The position numbers and the translations under genes were made by a program. From Sphacelaria rigidula (taxonomy: Eukaryota > Phaeophyceae > Sphacelariales): a stretch of DNA of 24,697 nucleotides. Below the pieces are notes generated by a model. It was given only the letters and a program-made list of their open reading frames with translations. It did no database searches and was not told where the DNA came from. Every line of letters begins with the position of its first letter. Position 1 is the first letter of the stretch. Of the stretch, positions 20,301 to 24,697 are shown in pieces. The stretch lies in NCBI GenBank assembly GCA_964200075.2, contig CAXNAA020000193.1:1-24697 (forward strand), in the 5' to 3' direction.

Positions 20301-21526
20301 GGTGCGGTTCTTAAACATTGCTCTAGGCAACGAGCTTTAACGTGAAGCGGCACGTTTCGTATTGTTCAATAACACAAAGGCGCATACCCGTATGCTGGAG
20401 GAATGAAGACAAATTATCACAAGCAAACGCTTCCGGTCCGCCTGCACCTCTTTCGCTCCACATTGATTCCCTGACAACCATTCACCATGTTCATGCGAGC
20501 GTTCCACAGATGCAACGGTGCGTTCGAAGCATCGTCGCGGAGATAAAGGCATACGAGAAGCGACGCGTTCTGCAAATAGTAACCCCCGGGCCCATATCCA
20601 GCGTCAGCCATAAAACGGATCATTATGGTGACACGGGCCTGCCTGACCGCAGCGGTACAACGGTTGGCCGTTGTGATGGTCAGAGCAAAAAAGAAGTGAT
20701 GATCTCGGACGACACTTGTCAAGCTTATCCTTTTGAGTCAATCGCTGTTGGCACGGGCGGCGGAAGAAACCAACAGCCACAGGAAAACAAAGTGTTTGGC
20801 TTTGAAGGCAAACACGACGTTGTTGACAACGCAAAGAACGGCGCAACAGCCGTAGCTCAGGAGAGAAACATTCGAGACAGAAAGAGCAGAGCCAGTGCAA
20901 CGGACCTGCAGCTATCGAGAGTACCTTGTGAGGAGAAGCCACTTCTAAGCTCTGAACTTGTGCAAGAACGACAGGCATGTAGCGATAACTCCGCAAAAGG
21001 CAATGGGCGGCTGATGGGAGAGGAACCTAGGCCACAGCGTAGATGTGAAACGCGAGTCGATGCATTCAACAAAGAGACCTCGAGGGACACCATTCAGCGT
21101 CCAGAATCAACAATGTGGAGCAGCAAACTGCGGGATACTGACCATCAAACGCAGCCGATAGCGAGAAAAATATCCATGCGGGGAATTAGCCAGTGCCAGA
21201 AATCGTCTTCACGAACACATGTCGCATCTGCAAGCAGTTGTTGTCAGGATTACTCCCCACCAGTAGGCTCCAGTGCCAACGTTCCCGTGGTGGAGTCGAA
21301 AGATCAGGGCGGCCATATATCTCTGGGGAGTGACAACGACATGGAGTCATCGCGAAGCGTAAATCAGTGTTGTGGACGACACACGAAAAAGACAATCGAC
21401 GGAGAAGATGTGCGGCATTTGCTGGAGAAAAAGGCAAATGCTGTCTTGGCCGTAGGGAGTGGGTTCTCGGCGGCAAGGTGTGAGTGTGAGTCTCGGGTTA
21501 CTACAGGTAGCGTAGTATACGGCTGA
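10089..21526 (+). CDS. Tubulin tyrosine ligase-like (TTLL2-type) protein, ten-exon gene, 5' end unresolved
   Basis: TTLL enzymes are ATP-grasp ligases that add amino acids, usually glutamate, to tubulin tails in axonemes and the cytoskeleton. Exons I joined: 10089-11301 (start uncertain), 11421-11677, 12029-12132, 12792-13154, 14346-14465, 16006-16083, 17557-17694, 18046-18222, 19157-19556, 20510-21526. All nine introns are GT-AG and every junction keeps frame. Counting from the first in-frame ATG (10473), the product is about 1160 residues. The TTL domain spans roughly 328-840: NHFP, TRKD, WILKP (Lys512), SRGRGI, KADLRLY (Asp555), RFAT, HLTNTSINK (596-604), FELFGFDVLVD (674-684), LLEVN (Glu694, Asn696) and FELIYPF (792-798). 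The ATP- and metal-site residues expected for the family are present. A Q/H-rich insert (440-471) and long tails make it about twice the length of animal TTLL2. TTLL2-type is inferred from the GCKWPL and FELIYPF motifs; the substrate is not shown by sequence. Confidence 0.92.
11421..11677 (+). CDS. TTLL gene, exon 2: start of the TTL domain
   Basis: The acceptor is TTCCACAG at 11420 and the donor is GATGAG|GTATTT at 11677/11678. The second half contains VVYIVPE, then PPAVRLVLSQ and WKEWNAEEHGPDE. This is the standard N-terminal TTLL block: a hydrophobic strand, then a helix with V.LS.R, then an acidic W-rich segment. The exon ends in phase 0 before the W...W block of exon 3. The first ~50 residues are Ser/Asn/Gly-rich linker. 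Confidence 0.85.
12029..12132 (+). CDS. TTLL gene, exon 3: WxxxW and NHFP block
   Basis: The exon reads WQFQWRSGRFKPSEY and then QRLNHFPRSALITR. These match the family's W-xxx-W strand and the NHFP...TRKD block that precedes the ATP-grasp core. Donor CAG|GTTTGT at 12132/12133 splits the Arg codon (AG|G) shared with exon 4. An alternative acceptor at 12040 would drop only four residues (WQFQ); I chose 12028 because it keeps both tryptophans. Confidence 0.9.
12792..13154 (+). CDS. TTLL gene, exon 4: TRKD to WILKP with a Q/H-rich insert
   Basis: The exon starts inside TRKD (completed from exon 3), continues with the helix around LRKMKAVHG, then YMLPTEYTKFIREF, and ends in WILKPSDSSR. The lysine of WILKP is the expected ATP-contacting residue. 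Between EFTRL and WILKP, where homologs usually have only a short loop, there are about 70 residues: 32 positions of almost pure Gln/His with a few Arg, then a Gly/Asp-rich stretch. The donor is AG|GTATGC at 13154/13155. Confidence 0.93.
14346..14465 (+). CDS. TTLL gene, exon 5: SRGRGI to KADLRL
   Basis: The acceptor is ATGCAG at 14345. The exon completes an AGG Arg codon to give SSRGRGIYLL, then IVQRYISDPLVVGG and YKADLRL. SRGxGI and the KxDLR strand are hallmark TTL-domain segments that close over ATP and contact the acceptor peptide. The donor CT|GTGAG at 14465/14466 leaves two bases that combine with G of exon 6 to make Leu. Confidence 0.95.
16006..16083 (+). CDS. TTLL gene, exon 6: YAAVTS to RFATAK microexon
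   Basis: This 78-nt exon encodes YAAVTSLHPMTVYLYTDG and then VVRFATAK. It matches the family strand pair that usually reads YVxVTSxxPLxVYLYxxG and RFATEKY. The acceptor is CGTCAG at 16005 and the donor is AA|GTGAGA at 16083/16084. It is shorter than a 100-codon ORF cutoff and is recognisable only through the motif and the matching phases on both sides. Confidence 0.95.
16350..16721. mobile_element. Inverted CATCTG-motif block inside TTLL intron 6
   Basis: Outer ends GTGTAACTTCCATCTGG (16350) and its near inverse ending TTACAC (16721) form short inverted termini. The left half holds seven exact CATCTG hexamers between 16360 and 16512, often followed by GGGATATC or GAGATATC. The right half holds the complementary forms (CAGATG at 16598 and 16706, plus variants). 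The block could be a degenerate foldback or MITE-like element. It lies entirely in intron 6 (16084-17556). Confidence 0.6.
17557..17694 (+). CDS. TTLL gene, exon 7: HLTN block to GCKWPL
   Basis: The exon encodes YEGSAHHDVF, then GHLTNTSINK, and ends in DVIGGGCKWPLRKLQR. HLTN is the nucleotide/metal-site signature of TTL domains, and the GCKW block follows it in TTLL2-type members. The acceptor is CATAAG at 17556. The donor is GTG|GTGAGT at 17694/17695, and its TG joins G of exon 8 to give Trp. Confidence 0.95.
18046..18222 (+). CDS. TTLL gene, exon 8: catalytic FELFGFDVLVD
   Basis: The acceptor CGTACCAG at 18045 follows a pyrimidine-rich stretch. The exon encodes a linker, then KLWTKIRSLV, CLSVLPLADVV and GHGSCFELFGFDVLVDSKLS. 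The last block holds the aspartates expected to coordinate Mg-ATP. An ATG-led frame at 17822 in the preceding intron was considered as an alternative exon, but the direct 17694-to-18046 join reproduces the family order without it. Confidence 0.93.
19157..19556 (+). CDS. TTLL gene, exon 9: LLEVNCSPAL and end of the catalytic core
   Basis: The acceptor CTATCCCAG at 19156 completes an Arg codon, giving DSKLSRPILLEVNCSPAL. The Glu and Asn of LLEVN are the last metal/ATP ligands. LISDLLDL follows, then a charged linker rich in Arg, Ser and Gly, and then FELIYPFDTESENLA. The donor is taken as ATG|GTGCGG at 19556/19557. It is weak; if it is not used, the frame reaches TGA at 19566-19568. Confidence 0.88.
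20510..21526 (+). CDS. TTLL gene, exon 10: C-terminal helix and long tail
   Basis: The acceptor GTTCCACAG at 20509 is strong. The exon opens with MQRCVRSIVAEIKAYEKRR, resembling the helix that follows the FELIxPF block in TTLL2-type proteins. This supports joining it in phase 0 to exon 9. The remaining ~320 residues are hydrophilic, Ser/Arg/Gln/Asp-rich and unlike any domain I recognise. It ends at TGA 21524-21526. A possible donor at CAAG|GTGTGAG near 21477 could lead to a further exon, which I cannot identify. Confidence 0.7.
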   Translation: MQRCVRSIVAEIKAYEKRRVLQIVTPGPISSVSHKTDHYGDTGLPDRSGTTVGRCDGQSKKEVMISDDTCQAYPFESIAVGTGGGRNQQPQENKVFGFEGKHDVVDNAKNGATAVAQERNIRDRKSRASATDLQLSRVPCEEKPLLSSELVQERQACSDNSAKGNGRLMGEEPRPQRRCETRVDAFNKETSRDTIQRPESTMWSSKLRDTDHQTQPIARKISMRGISQCQKSSSRTHVASASSCCQDYSPPVGSSANVPVVESKDQGGHISLGSDNDMESSRSVNQCCGRHTKKTIDGEDVRHLLEKKANAVLAVGSGFSAARCECESRVTTGSVVYG

Positions 21527-22991
21527 GCACAAGTGGTCTCTTCCTCGCCAAAACAGCATCCCGGGGTTGATGTTGGTGCTCTGTTTTCCACTTTGCCAAC
21601 CACCTTCCATTGAGAGTCTCATCCCTCATGAAGTGCTCACAATCGGGAAAAATAGCTTGCAGGCAACGATTGCTCTAAGATAACGGTCGCAATGATTGAG
21701 AGAACACGACCAGAACTGACGGACCCCGGGCCATGGGATATGGGCTTCTAGACTCTGGCGCTTAGATGGTTCTCGGTGTATTGTCAGTGCTTTGGCGGAT
21801 GTCGCATTGATAAAGGTGCAGTTGCGGATGGTTTACCGCAAGTGCTGATGAGAATAACAAGATAAGTCATGCGCTCGAACCAAGGTTGGATAGCATTCAG
21901 GATGCGCTGTCTGATTGACGCTGCCCACGGTTGTGACGCCAACATTAGCCCCCATACAGAGTGATGCTGCGATACGGGGGGTGGGTCTTTAATTCCACGA
22001 AAAGGGAGGGCTCACAGGTGTGTCACACGACCTAAATGCTCGCGGTGCGTGTGTATTTGGGTGACAATGGTGCCAAGTGGTATGAAGAAGTGTGTATTTT
22101 TGGTAACAAGCGCGTTCGAACAAACGTCACTACTTTCGACGACAATTTGACATGGAATTTCGCGGAAGAAAATCCCCAAATCCTCCCCCCTTTCTCCCCC
22201 TAACGTAATATCATTCTACGCTGTAAAGGTGTCATTGTTTTACTTTGCACTCGCCTTTTACACCCCTGTACTGGTGAGTCATTCGAGTTTCATGTTCACG
22301 CTTGACTTCTACTTCACCGTAGTTTGATGTACAGCACTCGCCGTCCTGGGCGGAAAGGAAAACGGACGTGTTGTGGCAGGCATGTGTGTGGGTATTTTTG
22401 GATGCATTTTGAGTTTGCATCGCTGTGACTTGCTAGACCTCTACACGTTGTATTTGCTGTGCCTCCCCTATGATTTTGTCGGTTACGAAACATCTTGGTG
22501 TTGGTGCGGCGGGTACTGGCTGCGACCATTGGTCAATATGATACCGCAGTTCTTCATGTGGCGACAACGATACTGCTTGAAGGAGTACAGAACATACGCA
22601 CTAGTTGTCACTGTGGGTGCAGAAGATGGACATAGGTTCCGGAGATGTTCCCGTGGTTGACGAACTCCCTCCCGTCCCCTCCTTGGGGCATCCGAGGGAG
22701 ACAACTGCAAGATTTTTGTGTGTGGCTTCGTGAAATTTGCGTAAGTTGGGCTTAGGGAACCTTCATTTCACAGGCGAGTCCTCGAACAATAGGCTGCCCT
22801 CATGACAGAGGCTAATCTCTTTTCTGCTGTAGATTTTATCTTGTCAATCCTTGATCTCCTTTTGCCATCGACTTTTCAACACGTGAGTAGTGGTTCAATA
22901 TTGGTGTCGGGGTGGATCCCGAGCTTCTCACGAACGAAGGCAACAGGAGCAGGCCAAGATTCGAAAACTGGCTTCTAATATCTGTAGACAC
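21527..22991. other. Downstream of the TTLL gene; no gene recognised
   Basis: This is presumably the 3' untranslated region and intergenic DNA. The longest frame, 22373-22660 on +, has no recognisable domain. I could not place a polyadenylation site. Confidence 0.45.
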
Positions 22992-23080
22992 TGCAATGCG
23001 TGAGAGGATCGCGTGCTTAGAGGACCGCATCGGAATTCGCGCATCCCCATGGTTAGGGTTAGGGTTAGGGTTAGGGTATC
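22992..23080. mobile_element. Telomere-core TIR element, partial copy in opposite orientation
   Basis: It begins TGCAATGCGTGAGAGG and continues through the AGAGGACCGC pair. It then matches the reverse complement of the right half of the full copies and ends in four GGTTAG-type telomere units at about 23051-23076. The other TIR is missing. Only about 12 nt separate its broken end from copy 2. Confidence 0.8.
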
Positions 23081-23092
23081 GTGGGTCCTTAG

Positions 23093-23308
23093 TGTAATGC
23101 GTGAGAGGACCGCGTGCTTAGAGGACCGCACCGTAGTTCAAACCACCTCAGGATCGACGTTTTTCAAACCAATCCGGCCAGTCCCTGCAGGTACTACGCC
23201 CCTGACCATAACCCCGACACTAACCTTAACCTCAACCCTAACCCTAACCATTGGGATATTTAAATTCCGATGCGGTCCTCTAAGCACGCGGTCCTCTCAC
23301 ACATTACA
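23093..23308. mobile_element. Telomere-core TIR element, copy 2 (216 bp, intact ends)
   Basis: Left TIR 23093-23131 and right TIR 23270-23308 are inverse copies with about two mismatches in 39 bp. Each TIR itself contains AGAGGACCGC twice. Flanks are CTTAG (23088-23092) and CTTTG (23309-23313), a likely 5-bp target duplication with one change. The core carries several CCTAA-type units around 23220-23250. It is in the same orientation as copy 1. Confidence 0.85.
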
Positions 23309-23410
23309 CTTTGCACGCCCTAGACAGTTTGGCATTCTTCGGCTGATTCGGGGGTATGATGACGATACGTGTACCGCTTCTCCGTCGCTAGGGGCAGATG
23401 CCAATATTAA

Positions 23411-23690
23411 GGGGCGCTTGCCCTTATCCAGATGCGCTCCCCCCTACCCAGGTGCGCTCCCCCTTTCCCGGGTGCGCTTCCCCCTACCCAGGCGCGCTTC
23501 CCCTTCCCCGGGTGCGCTTCCCCCTACCCAGGTGCGCTTCCCCATAGTAAGGGGCGCTTCCCCTTACCCAGGTGCGCTTCCCCATAGTCAGGGGCGCTTG
23601 CCCTTAACCCGGGCCGTTCCCCCCTAACCAGGGGTGCTTCCCCGTAGTCAAGGGCGCTTGCCCTTAATCCGGACCGCTTGCCCTTAAGCG
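23411..23690. repeat. 20-bp minisatellite, 14 units
   Basis: Fourteen consecutive 20-bp units follow the pattern GGTGCGCTTCCCCCTACCCA with substitutions but no length change. Two degenerate 18-bp-like units continue to about 23730. An open frame through it (Pro/Leu/Arg repeats) is a by-product of the 20-bp period and carries no known domain. Confidence 0.9.
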
Positions 23691-23784
23691 AAACGTTGCC
23701 CTTAAGCGGGCGTTGCCCTTAACCTGCAACAGGCCCTACACCGAAATCTTTTGCGGCCGACCAAATGAATCGATCGATAGCTTT

Positions 23785-23967
23785 CCAAATCTATTGATGA
23801 CGGCAATGACTATCGATAAACCGCGTGCCAAATCTGTTGGTGACGACGATGGCTATTGACAGATTGTATACCAAATCTATTGATGACAACAATAGCTATT
23901 GATAGGTTGCGTTTTAATCCATGGATGACGGCAATGAATATCGATAGATATATGCCAGAATCAACTG
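23785..23967. repeat. 43-bp tandem repeat, four units and a partial
   Basis: Units start at 23785, 23828, 23871, 23914 and about 23955. The consensus starts CCAAATCTATTGATGAC and later has CTATTGATAG-type sequence. Identity between neighbours is moderate, with a last unit about 2 bp short. It lies about 55 bp after the degenerate end of the 20-bp minisatellite. Confidence 0.85.
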
Positions 23968-24469
23968 TAGTATATGATACTTACCGACAGATTTTCTCTG
24001 CTGTCTATTGCCACACCTACATCGTAACATTCTCCGTATAGAGCATATTATACTCCGGTAAGGTACGGTAGAGAAGCTGCGGGTGGATATGCAGTGGGTA
24101 TATAATTATACTACTTGTGAACATATGACACCACGTTTCTACAATTTTGGAGCGCTTGTATTTTGTAGGAATCTACAACTTTTGTTGTTGGTGTGGTGTT
24201 GGTACTTATGGTCGTCCCTCTGATGGACATGAGCGCTTACAGTACTTTTGTGTGTGGGTCAGATGTGCTTATACCCTGGACAATAGGCTATGTAACAACA
24301 AATTGTGCGAATTGAGGTTTAACTTGGAGATGAGGTTCAAGCCTAAAACAGTGCTTTCCCCACACTCTTAGCGATGGTGCCCAATGACGTTTTTGTTGGC
24401 CCAATGCCCCTCGATCGCGTAGATATTTTTTCAGCGCGATTCACCGACTCTGTGAGCTTACAGCGAGCA
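23968..24469. other. No gene recognised near the right edge
   Basis: Only short frames are present (74 aa at 24147-24371) without motifs. The sequence is unique at the scale I can compare within the window. Confidence 0.45.
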
Positions 24470-24488
24470 ATGCTACGGTAGGGGTGCA
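24470..24488 (-). repeat. Window-edge inverted repeat, right arm
   Basis: ATGCTACGGTAGGGGTGCA pairs with 41-59 with one mismatch. It lies about 30 nt before the shorter GGCTCCTAAC copy. Confidence 0.75.
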
Positions 24489-24662
24489 CTTTTTTTGCGA
24501 AATTTTGTCTGGTTCAGCGGCTCCTAACGATTCTAGAAGCACAAGAATATAAGTCAGGGCATCCCCATTTGCAGATTCATTCGGGATATTCCCAGCACAT
24601 TGGGGTCGTAATCCTGGCGTACTCTCGCATATTTTCATGAGTCGTGTTTTGGGTGAGATAAA

Positions 24663-24685
24663 GGGCTCCTAACAATTCTAACCTC
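24663..24685 (+). repeat. Window-edge direct repeat, right copy
   Basis: This is identical to positions 6-28 over 23 bp. A related, shorter copy (GGCTCCTAACGATTCTA) lies in the same orientation at about 24519-24536. Confidence 0.8.
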
Positions 24686-24697
24686 GGAAAATATGTG

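Noticed and set aside
23013-23627. 204-aa frame with Pro/Arg/Leu repeats
   Set aside because: It runs through a telomere-core element and a 20-bp minisatellite, so the repeats explain its openness.
1-24697. Bacterial operons, CRISPR arrays or phage modules
   Set aside because: No short-spaced same-strand genes, ribosome-binding sites or regular repeat-spacer arrays. The spliced TTLL gene marks the DNA as eukaryotic.

Overview
The window looks like intron-rich nuclear DNA of a eukaryote, most likely a stramenopile and plausibly a brown alga such as Ectocarpus. This rests on one multi-exon gene with GT-AG introns of 119 to 1540 nt, interstitial TTAGGG-type telomere repeats, a CAG-rich glutamine tract inside a conserved enzyme, and many short inverted-repeat elements. 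I see no operons, ribosome-binding sites, rRNA, convincing tRNA or CRISPR. The organism assignment is inference.

The one gene I can establish lies on the + strand at about 10.1-21.5 kb. It is a tubulin tyrosine ligase-like (TTLL) enzyme, closest in motif pattern to the TTLL2 type. I joined ten exons by hand. Nine junctions use GT-AG and keep the reading frame, and eight of those lie inside or at the edge of the conserved domain. The exons carry, in order, the family's N-terminal block, the NHFP/TRKD block, the ATP-site WILKP, SRGRGI, the KxDLRLY and RFAT strands, HLTN, FELFGFDVLVD and LLEVNCSPAL. A Q/H-rich insert interrupts the catalytic domain, and long unconserved tails flank it. The 5' end is unresolved. 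A four-run G tract lies about 225 nt upstream.

The left part (1-10.1 kb) has no convincing gene. It holds: a 204-bp terminal-inverted-repeat (TIR) element with telomere repeats in its core and a 5-bp target duplication (2656-2859); two copies of a second ~110-bp inverted-repeat element (3944-4049, 4483-4599); a long imperfect hairpin (5349-5494); a possible 294-bp element with 13-bp perfect TIRs (6801-7094); and three decayed copies of one unidentified protein-coding motif in inverted arrangement (7206-7815).

Intron 6 of the TTLL gene carries a ~370-bp inverted block built from a CATCTG-type motif. Downstream of the gene, 22.99-23.97 kb is a repeat cluster: an inverted partial copy and a full copy of the telomere-core element, a 20-bp minisatellite and a 43-bp tandem repeat. 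The two window ends share a 23-bp direct repeat and a 19-bp inverted repeat, so the whole segment may sit between copies of a dispersed or duplicated repeat.

I did not find a clearly new biological system. The best leads are the telomere-core element family, the unidentified repeated protein motif and the Q/H-interrupted TTLL enzyme.
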